The notes below the pieces were generated by a model. It was given only the letters and a program-made list of their open reading frames with translations, was not told where the DNA came from and did no database searches. Both the position numbers and the translations under genes were made by a program. Positions 22,654-32,643 of a stretch of 64,000 nt of DNA are shown here, piece after piece. How positions within the stretch are numbered: the stretch's first letter is position 1; each line of letters opens with the position of its first letter. Source of the DNA: Craterostigma plantagineum (taxonomy: Eukaryota; Streptophyta; Magnoliopsida; Lamiales; Linderniaceae); the NCBI GenBank assembly GCA_027422505.1, contig JAPQWV010000051.1, positions 2,881,501 through 2,945,500 of the forward strand. The letters run 5' to 3'.

Positions 22654-23634
22654 GGAGGAAAGCTTTCAAACAGAGAGAAACGACCACTTGACTAAAACGA
22701 AAAGACAAAAGAACCCAAAAAGAAAACAAGATTGAAATCTCGGGCAAAAAAGAAATAAAGAACATGCTACTGATTAACCTAACACTCCAAAATGGCTGTT
22801 AAGTCAGATCTACAAAAATCTTCACTTTCTTCCTCTTCAACTTGTAAATCTTGTCTTCCTTGGAAATGACACTCCCAAAAAGGGAGAAAGAACTCCTACA
22901 AGTGGAAAAAGAACTCCTACAAGAGGAGACAAAATTCCCACACGGGGAGACTAAGGACCAACGACCCAACCAAATCAGAAACAGAAAAAAGAAAATGTAA
23001 AAAACAAGAGACAAAAGGAAAATGACCTCACGCCAACCTCCATTGAAGGAGGAAGGGGGAGAAAAAAACTTTGCCGAGTGTGGGTTTTTCGCGCTGGAGA
23101 GAAGTTAGGGAAATGAGTTTGTAGAGAGAGAAAAAACTTTGCCAAGTGTGGGTTTTCAAGATATATCTACACATAAAAACCTAAAGAAAATTTAGTACCC
23201 TATAAAAAAAAATCTATATGTAGAACAATTTTTTTACACAGATATCCGTTTAGTTGATAGAACCTTTTCGAATCGTTATGTATCATACCACGTGTTTATG
23301 TAGTTCATAGTTCCAAATATATTGTATGATATCCCTGCAAGCATGATATACTTTTTTTTTAAGTATTATGTATTGAAATACGTTTTTCTATGTACCTAAC
23401 TTTTTATATGATGTACCTTCAGCGAAGCAGGTAACTATGTATTAAAAATTAATCCTTTTAGGTAATTCTACATGAAAAATTCAGGGGAGTGATTTGATTT
23501 GATTTTACAGGGTTAGGTTAAATGTAGTCTTCCCTTATTTCAATTCTTGATAAAAACATGATTTTTTTTTTATATTTTAATGAAATTCACTTCGACTATT
23601 TATGATATTAAAAATTTAATATGCATCAGTAGTC
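22654..23634. other. non-coding stretch between MITE and retroelement fragment
   Basis: Purine-rich then AT-rich sequence without credible ORFs. A segment near 23048-23075 (gagaaaaaaactttgcc...) is repeated near 23130-23155. I did not recognise an element. Confidence 0.4.
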
Positions 23635-24085
23635 GAACCTCTACTCCCAAGGCGGCTTTTCTGGCTTTGGCGCCTCGGCGTTCCCCTGCGAGGAAAGCGA
23701 AAGGAAAAAGCCATTGGGATGAATTCGACTTAGGCGACATCAGTTATGGCTTCGGAGGGAGTGGGCCGGTCGAGAAGGATTAGATCGGCGATTTCCGGAG
23801 TCTTATTTTTATCTGCTATGACATTTGAAGTATTATATTATGAATAAAGGATTTTTAATTACTTCGATCTTGTCTTCGCTCGAAGTACATTGTTCTTGTT
23901 CTTGTTAAGTGCTTCGGGTGTGGCCAAATAAACGTGAGGTCTCCAGCCTCGGATCGGGGGCGTCCCCCCGGTTCCAAGGAGAGCCTCGGCGATCTCAGAA
24001 TTGTCCCGATTCATGGGTGTCTTGGTTCCCGTGACGATGGAGACATATCCCCTTCCTGATTGACATATCCCCTTTTTGATTGACA
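23635..24085 (+). pseudogene. 3' fragment of a Tat-type antisense ORF gene
   Basis: On the plus strand this reads ALAPRRSPARKAKGKSHWDEF then a short acidic end and stop near 23783. It matches the last exon of the gene at 771-2622 (ALAPRRSPPKPVKGKSLWDEF) in reverse orientation. The similarity continues past the stop: the aataaaggattttt(a)attac block and the cggatcgggggcgtccccccg block correspond to the downstream flank of that gene at about 420-660. So the fragment includes both coding end and element sequence. It is a detached piece of another copy of the element. Confidence 0.7.
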
Positions 24086-24243
24086 CCACCTTTGTTCCTT
24101 CCGCGCTCTAGTGAATAGCTCAACTTTGCAATGTTGTTAACGGTTCATCACAATACATACTCATTACTGCCCCATTTTCTCATGCTAGAAAGATACATGT
24201 ACACTGTACAGGCTGTAGGTTTAAATATGATCAGCATATATGC

Positions 24244-24645
24244 TGTCGAAATTCAGGCAAGATGAGCAGAGCAAGGAGAGTTCTTGTTAGAATCTGGAAT
24301 GGTTTAAGAGTAAGAAGAAATCACGAGTCAAATAAGAAAAGAGTGGGTGAACCAAAGTCGTTGTCCATTTAAAGAGTTGCGATATGGAAACCAGCGTTTA
24401 TTGTGTTGAGAAGAGGAGCGAAGTGGCGCGTGTTTCTTTAAAAGGGCTGCCATCATCATTTTCACATTTTTCTCTGAAATGTGCATTTTTCACGATTGAG
24501 AGAGTGTGTGTTCCGCTATACTGTAAAATCATCGCCATCAATAAGAGCTAGTTTTGTTGGCCGTGGATGTAGGATCGTTAGTATCCGAACCACGTTAAGA
24601 ATCTTCTACACAAACACAATTCAATTCTGCTTATCGATTTTATTA
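24244..24645 (+). repeat. 5' LTR of degenerate Copia
   Basis: 402 bp, beginning tgtcgaaattcaggc and ending gattttatta, immediately followed by the PBS. It lacks a 9-10 bp insertion and a 2-bp ct present in the 3' LTR. Confidence 0.93.
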
Positions 24646-24657
24646 TGGTATCAGAGC
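24646..24657 (+). promoter_or_regulatory. primer-binding site, initiator tRNA-Met type
   Basis: tggtatcagagc, the standard Copia minus-strand primer site complementary to the 3' end of initiator methionine tRNA, directly adjoins the 5' LTR. Confidence 0.93.
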
Positions 24658-24726
24658 GCGACTTCTGAGCTGCGAAGAACGAATTCAGAATTGCGATCTT
24701 GAGAAATTTCAATTGACAATCAGAAG

Positions 24727-27700
24727 ATGACTACAGAGATTCCAAATTCTAGCAGTGTCGACGCATCAAGAGCTGGATCAGTCGGATTAGGAAATGATCC
24801 CTATTTCTTGAGTGGGAATGACACATCGGGGCAGCTGCATGTCCACGAGCAGCTGAATGGAGACAATTATATGATGTGGAGCAGGGCCATGATGATCGCA
24901 TTGATAGGAAGGAACAAAGAGGGCTTCGTGAATGGGGACTTGAAGCCACCAGCAGCGATGGATTTGACAAAGATCAGCACATGGAAGCGCAATAACAACA
25001 TTGTGATCTCATGGATCTTGAATTCAGTCACCAAAGAAATTTCAGCTAGCATCCTTTATAGTGCTTCTGCGAAGGAGGTTTGGGATGATCTTAGGGAAAG
25101 ATTTGGTCAGACGAACAAACCACGAATCTTCCAAGTGAGGAAGGAATTGATCAATCTTGCACAGAATTCCAACAGCATTCATGTGTATTATACCAGGCTT
25201 AAAACCTTGTGGGAGGAACTTGCCAGCTAGCGGCCTCCTTGTCAGTGTACCTGTGGTGGAGCTAATGCAGTGAAGGCTCACCTTGATGAGGAATATGTCC
25301 TAGCCTTCCTCATGGGGTTGAATGATAGCTATTCACAAGTGCGAAGGCAGATCTTGCTTATGGAGCCAATGCCTACCATTAACAAGGTTTTCTCACTGCT
25401 AGCCAGGAGGAGAAACAAAGGTCAATGATCCCAGGTTTTGCACGGGGCAATGATGATCAGGGAAGCACTATGGCAATGTTGTCCTCCAGAAGTGATCAAG
25501 AAACCATCAAGAGAGGCTTTAACAGTTACAAGAAGGATCAGTCCAAACCAGTTTGCATTCATTGCAATAAGAAAGGGCACACAATTGATACGTGCTATCA
25601 AGTGCATGCATATCCCTCAGGCTATAGACAGAGCATGAAATACAGAGGGGCTAGAATGAATCTTGTGCCTGTAGAATCAGTACAGAAAGGAGGACAGCCA
25701 ACAGAGCAGCAGTTTCTTGGTGCCTCCTCAAGTCCTGATACAATGGTGCAATTGCAGCTGACTCCACTTCAACTCCATAGCCTGAGGACACTGGTAAGTC
25801 AGTCAGTGGGAAATGCACCACCAGAGGTAACTGGAATGGTGCAACAAGGTGAGAAGCAAGCAGGTACTTGCCTCTCTTTTAATCTGCCCGAGCTCTTAGA
25901 TTCTGATTTTTGGTTGGTTGATTCTGGAGCAACAAGGCATGTTTGTGGTAATATAGACTTATTACATGATTTACACGAGATTACAGAATCAAAGGTGATC
26001 TTAATAATACAGTGATAAGAGTCAATAGGGCAGGGACTTATAAACTTAACAAATACATTATTTTGAATGATATTTTCTATGTCCCTGAATTCCACTTTAA
26101 CCTGATTTCTGTGAGTTATTTAGCTAACACTGGTTGTTTTAAGTTCTTGTTTGAGGCTGATCAATTTCAGATACAGGACCATACCCTACGAACGATTGGC
26201 AAGGGTAAACAAGTGGAAGGTTTATACATCATGCAAGCTGATTTGCAAACAGATCCAGTTGCTGTTTTGAATGGTCAATCTGTTTTCTTTAATAAATTGT
26301 CAGGGGATCTTTGGCATAATAGGCTAGGCCGCCCCTCAAATAAGGTGTTAGATATGCTAAGAACTACCTTGAGACATGATAAAAGACACAAGGATACTTG
26401 GTGTAAAATCTGTCCAATTGCAAAGCAAAAGAAATTATCATTTCCTGATAACAGAAAAAATGCATGCTCTATGTTTGATGTTGTGCATTGCGATGTGTGT
26501 GGACCCTTTCACGTACCCTCACACCTAGGGCATCAGTATTTCATCACCATTGTAGATGATTTCTCAAGCTTTACCTGGCTATTTATGATCAGACATAAGT
26601 CTGAAGTACAAACAGTGCTCACCTATTACTTAGCTATGATAGAGACTCAGTTTAAATGTAGGGTTAAAACTCTAGATCAGACAATGCAAGAGAGTTCAAC
26701 CTAGTTGATCTATTTAGCTCCAAAGGAATCATACACCACAGATCTTGCGTGCAAACACCGGAGCAGAATTCATTGGTAGAGAGGAAGCATCAACATTTGT
26801 TGAATGTCGCAAGATCCTTGTAATACCAGTCAGGGTTCCCCATTGAATTTTGGTCTGAATGTGCCTTGACAGCAGCATATTTAATCAACAGGACACCTTC
26901 GGCAACACTGGGAGGAAAGAGTCCTTATGAACTGCTCTATCAGAGGCCTATAGAATATGATTTCCTGAAGGTATTTTGGCTGTCTCTGCTACAGCTCTAC
27001 ACTTCAAGCTGGAAGAAAAAAGTTTGATCCTAGGGCGAGGGAGTGTGCATTTATAGGATATGCTAATGGTGTGAAAGGATACAAGGTCTTGGATTTGGTG
27101 ACAAGACAGATATTTGTTACAAGAGATGTGAGGTTTAAAGAGGATATTTTCCCCTTTAAAGAAATGCCTGAGGCCTCAAGGCCTGGAAATCCCTTCTCGG
27201 ATCAGGTCTTGCCGAGGCCATGTGGAGTTTATGAGGAGCCAGAAGAAGTGACACCTATGCAGGGGATAGCTTCGGCACAGACTCCCAACCATACACCTGC
27301 TGACATTGAGAATCAGGATAGCTCTTCCTTAGAAACAGAGGAACCTGTTTGGGAGGAAGATTCAGCAGCCCCAGTACCAGCTCAGGAGCAGCAAACAGAC
27401 ACTCATACTAGGTCAAGAAGGGAGATCAGGAAGCCTGCATACCTTAGTGATTACCACTGCAACTGTCTGCCAGAAAAGAAAATTCTGTACCCCATCTCAG
27501 GTTTTCTGTCTTATCAAAGATTCTCAAGGCAGTTTCAAGATTCCATTAATAATATCTCGGTGGCAACAGAGCCAAGAACCGTCACAGAAGCAGTCAAGTC
27601 TGAGGAGTGGGTCAAGGCAATGAATGAGGAGTTGCAAGCACTCGAGGACAATAACACTTGGTCAGTCATACCACTGCGTTGCGGGAAAAAGAACAATTGG

Positions 27701-29112
27701 ATGTCGATGGGTGTAAAAATTGAAGTTTAACTCATATGGTAAAGTGGCGAAACACAAAGCACGCTTAGTGGCTAAAGGTTATGACCAAAAGGAAGGGATA
27801 GATTACTTGGAAACATTTGCGTCCGTGGTAAACCAAACACAATCAAGATTATCCTCGCGTTAGCAGCCAAGCTAGATTGGAAACTGTTTCAACTAGATGT
27901 AAATAACGCTTTCTTGAATGGAAATCTTGCATAGGAGGTGTATATGGACATGCCACAGGGACTGATCACAGATGGCAGAACATCAGATTCAGGCAAATTG
28001 GTTTGCAAGCTGAGAAAATCAATATACGGGTTGAAGCAAGCTTCGAGGGAATGGAATAGAAAGTTCACAGACGCAGTGAGGGACTTTGGCTTTGAACAGA
28101 CGCAGTCTGATCATACACTATTCATCAAAGGCATGGGAGAGCAGTTGCTTATCCTACTAGTCTACGTTGATGACATAATATTGGCGGGACCCTCAGCTGA
28201 TCAGATTCAACAGGCAAAGACCTTTCTCAACAGATGCTTCAAGGTGAAAGACCTTGGGGAACTGAAGTTCTTTTTGGGTATAGAAGTAGCAAGAAGTGAA
28301 GCGGGCATATATGTTACGCAAAGGCAGTATACACTGCAGCTCCTTGAAGATGCAGGTTATACCAACTCCAGACCAGTAACTACTCCTATAAGTCCCAGTG
28401 AGCAAATAACTGTTGATGATGGAGAGCTTCTGCCTCACCCTTTCCAGTACAGGAGGCTGATTGGAAGGGTCCTCTATCTGACATTTACCAGGCCCGACAT
28501 AGCATTTGCGGTTCACAAACTGAGCCAATACATGGCTGCCCCAAGAACATGGCATTTGATGGCTGCGCATCACCTCCTCAAATACCTGAAACGATCACCA
28601 GGGCAAGGTTTTCTCTTATCAGCCGCAAGGAACCTGAACATTAGAGTCTTTTCAGACTCAGATTGGGGAGCATGCAGGGACACGAGGAAATCTGTCACGG
28701 GTTTTTGCACCTTTCTAGGAGATTCACTTGTCACTTAGAAGGCTAAAAAGCAACCAACGGTCTCAAGATCCTCAACAGAAGCTGAGTATCGTGCACTAGG
28801 ATCAACAGTTTCAGAGGTGCTTTGGATAAAACACCTGCTTGAAGAATTGGCTATCAAAACAGATCAAAGCCCGGTCATTTATTGCGACAATCAGTCAGCA
28901 CTCAAACTGGCGTCCAATCCCAAGTTCCATGAGCGGTCTAAGCACATCGAAATTGATTGCCACTTCATCCTCCATCATGTTGCAAATGGGAACATCAAAC
29001 TGCTACCTATACGATCGGAACATCAACTTGCAGACGTGTTTACAAAGCCCCTTACAGGGCCCTTGCTTCAGCAGCTACTGCTCAAGATGTCGGTCAAGAA
29101 TCTATACCTTCC
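24727..29112 (+). pseudogene. Copia gag-pol polyprotein, multiply broken
   Basis: The reading frame is split by stops and shifts into pieces. Gag starts at 24727 (HVHEQLNGDNYMMWSRAMMI), with a TAG at 25228 and a shift near 25400. The zinc knuckle CIHCNKKGHTIDTC and the protease motif WLVDSGATRHVCG lie at 25425-26015. The integrase zinc-binding and core part lies at 26012-26704, and a further integrase part to about 27060 is out of frame. The integrase C-terminal part and linker lie at 27071-27730. The reverse transcriptase with LLVYVDDIILAG lies at 27938-28738, and RNase H with YCDNQSALKLASNPKFHERS at 28817-29112. No piece can encode a working polyprotein, so the element depends on others if it moves at all. 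Confidence 0.9.
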
Positions 29113-29125
29113 ATCTTGCGGGGGG

Positions 29126-29539
29126 TGTCGAAATTCAGGCAAGATGAGCAGAGCAAGGAGAGTTCTTGTTAGAATCTGGAATGGTGTAAGAGTCAGAAGA
29201 AATCACGAGTCAAATAAGAAAAGAGCGGGTGAGCCAAAGTCGTTGTCCACTTAAAGAGTTGCGATATGGAAACCAGCGTTTATTGTGTTGAGAAGAGGAG
29301 CGAAGTAACAGAATTTGGCGCGTGTTTCTTTAAAAGGGCTGCCATCATCATTTTCACATTTTTATCTGAAATGTGCGTTTTTCACGATTGAGAGAGTGTG
29401 TGTTCCTCTCTATACTGTAAAATCATCGCCATCAATAAGAGCTAGTTTTGTTAGCCGTGGATTTAGGATCGTTAGTATCCGAACCACGTTAAGAATCTTC
29501 TACACAAACACAACTCAATTCTGCTTATCGATTTTATTA
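29126..29539 (+). repeat. 3' LTR of degenerate Copia
   Basis: 414 bp with the same termini as the 5' LTR. It carries an extra aacagaattt-like insertion near 29307 and one extra ct near 29406. The LTR ends in TA rather than the usual CA. Confidence 0.93.
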
Positions 29540-29627
29540 TATGCAACTCTTTGGAGATTGAACTAACACAATCTCCTTGGTGACATGACACAATCTTATG
29601 CCCTTTTGCTCGTGTTCATATCTCCAG

Positions 29628-29802
29628 GGGTTTGCAATCACGCATTCCACTTTCACTGCATTAGCCCTCTTGGTAAGTGTGATTTATACGTTTATGGAAA
29701 TCATATACACAAGTTGGTGATGCCTTTTTAGTAACCAAATGTCTTCGTTTCATGTCTTTAACAGATAACAGCGAGTGGAAATTTCCGAAGTATGGTCACT
29801 AG
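29628..29802 (+). pseudogene. RBX1: RBX1 (RING-box protein 1) relic, last two exons
   Basis: Exon 29628-29672 reads GVCNHAFHFHCISPL and, after a GT/AG intron (29673-29764), exon 29765-29802 reads DNSEWKFPKYGH and a stop. These are the C-terminal zinc-binding residues and the KYGH tail of RBX1, the RING subunit of cullin-RING ubiquitin ligases. Both the acceptor before GVCNHAF and the last intron fit the RBX1 gene structure. Between CIS and PLDN, nine codons (RWLKTRQVC) are missing, which removes a RING cysteine. Gln-to-Pro and Glu-to-Lys changes occur in the tail. The upstream exons are not found; the Copia inserted in the preceding intron-like sequence. A non-functional gene fragment is the best reading. 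Confidence 0.8.
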
Positions 29803-29872
29803 AATGTTTTGTGGAAGCTGTGGAGTGGAACTTTCCATCAATTTCGGAAAACTCAGTCGTGGTATATGCTCC

Positions 29873-31508
29873 TGTAGACAATTAAAATAAATAGACAAAT
29901 AAATTGTCTATGATGTTTTATTGGGATTTAATAAATTAATTCCAAGAAATTAGATAGAGTCATTTAATTAAATTGCTATTTATTGAGATCTATAAATTAA
30001 TCTCAAGTTAATAAATAGTTTATTTATTTAATAAATTAATATCATATATGATAATATACATTCTTTTATACAAAATCCTATACATGGTGTGTAGAGATTT
30101 GTAAATAAGTAAAGGAATCAAATCAAATCAAATCAAATATCATAAAGTCGGCAGAACTTGAGAGAATCAAATCAAATATGGAATAAATCAAATCAAATTA
30201 ATATCATATCATATATGGATAAAATCCACATAAATATGGAGGAAATCATCCCAAAAAGATTATTCTTTCCGTAACTGTGAATTCTCAGCGCTTATAAATA
30301 CGGGGCTTCAGAGTTCAGAAAGGACAAGTCACAAACACTCAAGAAAACACTAGCTTCAAGAGACGATATAAGACTTTTAAAGCTTTCGATTATCTCTGCG
30401 ATGTTCATCGTGTTTTGAGTAAAAGATTGAAGACGTTCGAGGACGACGATCGAAGAAGCTCGAAGTTCGAGGACAAAGATATTGAAGACTTTCGAGGACG
30501 AAGATTGAAGATCGAAGGCGCTCGAAGATCGAAGATGTTCGAAGAATCGAAGATCTGAAGATTCGAAGACGAAGCCTTGAAGATTCGAAGACGAAGATCA
30601 AGCCTTGAAGCTCGAAGATCGAAGATCGAAGGCGCTCGAAGATCGAAGATAGAAGATTCGAAGGCGAAGACTTGAAGATTCGAAGACGAAGATCAAGCCT
30701 TGAAGCTCGAAGACCAAAGATCAAAGGTGTTCGAGGATCGAAGATCGAAGACGCTCGAAGATCGAAGACGCTGAAGAATCGACGGTCGAAGATTCAAAGA
30801 CGAAGCCTCGAAGATCTGAAGAATCGAAGACCGAAGATTCAAAGACGAAGCCTTGAAGATTTGAAGACTCAAAGATTCAAAGACGAAGCCTCGAAGATCT
30901 GAAGAATCGAAGACCGAAGATTCAAAGACGAAGCCTTGAAGATTTGAAGACTCAAAGATTCGAAGACGTAGCCTTGAAGATTTAAAGACTCGAAGATTCG
31001 AAGACGAAGATTAAGCCTTGAAGATTCGAAGACCAAGAACGTGCGTCAAGACTCAAAGTCCAAGTCCAGGAATCGAAGCCCAAGATCAAGCTCAAGGTTC
31101 AAAGCCCAAGTCCAAGAATCGAAGCCCAAGCTCACGAACCAAGGCCCAAGTTCAAGAATCAAAGTCCAAGCTCAAGCTCAAGGTTCAAAGCCCAAGTTCA
31201 GGAGTCGAAGCCTAAGCTCACGAACCAAGGCCCAAGTTCAGGAATCAAAGCCCAAGTTCAAGAATCGAAACCCAAGACCAAGCTCGCGACTCGGAGACGA
31301 AAACTGAAGACTTTCATGATCAAGCCCAAAAGCCCACGAAGGAACCTCACCGAAGGCCCAAATCAAGGAATTTAAATACTCAATAATTCTCCAAATTCTT
31401 TGAAGAATCAGAGGAATAAGTAGAGATAGAGCCCATTAAATTTCATTAAATTATATTTGTACTATTTTTCCGATAATTCGATATTCGAATAAAACAAAAT
31501 ACGTTACA
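29873..31508 (+). mobile_element. solo LTR (1636 bp) with internal purine-rich array
   Basis: The segment begins tgtagacaattaaaataaat and ends atacgttaca, with an exact 5-bp duplication gctcc on both sides (29868-29872 and 31509-31513). A TATA box (tataaata, 30293-30300) sits about 60 bp before the expected transcribed part, which then carries a purine-rich array. No PBS or internal domain adjoins, so this is a solo LTR left after recombination. Its lineage is not determined. Confidence 0.85.
30430..31310 (+). repeat. GAAGATCGAAGAC-type degenerate array inside the solo LTR
   Basis: About 880 bp made of words such as gaagatcgaagac, gaagattcgaag and gacgaagcc, changing near 31040 to caagcccaag and gaatcgaagccc words. 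One 83-bp sub-period is visible (gaatcgaagaccgaagattc at 30821 and 30904). The strand asymmetry is extreme: almost no C or T runs on the plus strand. ORFs through it give Arg/Ser/Lys-rich repeats and are not convincing genes. Confidence 0.8.
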
Positions 31509-31513
31509 GCTCC

Positions 31514-31972
31514 ATAATGTCTTTTCGAAAATTTCGGGATATTTGTTGAAGAAAGTCTATGCTGATGATGCGCATTCATCTTTAACATGTTGAAGTATTT
31601 AGTTGAAAGAAAAAAGAAAAAAAGAGGGCTAGAGTTCTGAAGAAAATTGAAATATGTGGGTTGGTTTTGACTTTTGAATCTAATTCAAAATGTGAGGGAT
31701 GAATTTGAATTTATAAGTTGGCATGTGGACTACGGATGAAGATGAAGAAATTATAGCCAAAATCCATCTCTTTATGCATAAGAGATATCATAAAACTAAT
31801 GAGTTTTGAAGCATCCACGAATCTAGCATAACTTCCTAGTTCCTACGGACTATTAAGGTTAGCCAAGCTTATTTATTTGTGTGCTAATCAGTTCCTAAGG
31901 ATCTAACTGGCCAAAATTCCTGTCGCATAGATCTGTTTCTGCCCATTGACACATGGCGATGAACTCCTCGAA
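31514..31972. other. spacer between solo LTR and young Copia
   Basis: AT-rich non-coding sequence with no recognised gene. It is the continuation of the locus into which both flanking retroelements inserted. Confidence 0.4.
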
Positions 31973-31977
31973 ACATC

Positions 31978-32591
31978 TGTTGGGAATGGTGGTGGGCCCC
32001 GCGGTGGTCAGTGGGCCCCGCAGCGGAATAGGTCCCGGTTTGGCTCGGTACGAAAATCGGGAGAAGTGGGACCCACGAGGTAAATTTGGTGAGACCCGCA
32101 CAGTAACTACCACGGTAAAAATAAAATTACCGTAAGGTAAGAAAGAACACCAGAATTTTAACGTGGAAAACCCTCTGTTAACGAAGAGGGAAAAACCACG
32201 GCCGAGTCGGCAAAATCTTCACTATAGTAAAAATTACAACCCTCGAATTTTTACTATCTCACTTTTACCACTCGTGTTTACCTCACACCTCTCTGTGGAT
32301 GTGGAACTCTATCAGTTTCTACCTGAACTGATAACCTCACAATTCACTCGAACTACTTCTCTCTATTTAGTAAAACTCGAATGAGCTTGTGATGATAATA
32401 ACTGAAGAATCCTCAGCCTATTTATAGATGTCTTCAGCTCTTCTGGACCGCTCGAAACGGGTGGCCAGGAATCCGCCGCGTCGCCCTTCAATATGGACCT
32501 TTCATTATTATAATAAAATATTATAATAATATTTTATTTTTTTTCTTTTTCAATGTTGGTGTGCGGTAGGTGGGTGGCTGGATTGTCAACA
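31978..32591 (-). repeat. 3' LTR of young Copia
   Basis: 614 bp, starting tgttgggaatgg and ending gtcaaca on the plus strand. It differs from the other LTR at about two bases (one near 32030, one near 32580) and in a T run. Confidence 0.95.
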
Positions 32592-32643
32592 ATTCTCCCC
32601 CTCCAGCCTCATTCATTATTTGCGGGAGAGATCTCCTACCGCC

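Larger units (their letters stand above)
24244..29539 (+). mobile_element. Copia LTR retrotransposon, degenerate, full length (5296 bp)
   Basis: LTRs at 24244-24645 and 29126-29539 are flanked by an exact 5-bp duplication tatgc (24239-24243 and 29540-29544). The PBS tggtatcagagc abuts the 5' LTR (24646-24657) and a G-rich tract precedes the 3' LTR. Domain order gag, zinc knuckle, protease, integrase, reverse transcriptase, RNase H identifies Ty1/copia, of the RE1 type by motif resemblance. By eye the LTRs differ by about eleven substitutions in 400 bp plus two small indels, so it is an insertion of moderate age. Confidence 0.95.

Noticed and set aside
30377..31307. Possible repeat-protein gene in the GAAGAC array
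   Set aside because: The ORFs are short, on both strands, without domain, and the segment lies inside an LTR delimited by an exact duplication.
30430..31310. CRISPR-like repeat-spacer array
   Set aside because: Units are degenerate and contiguous with no constant spacer; the window is a plant nuclear genome.
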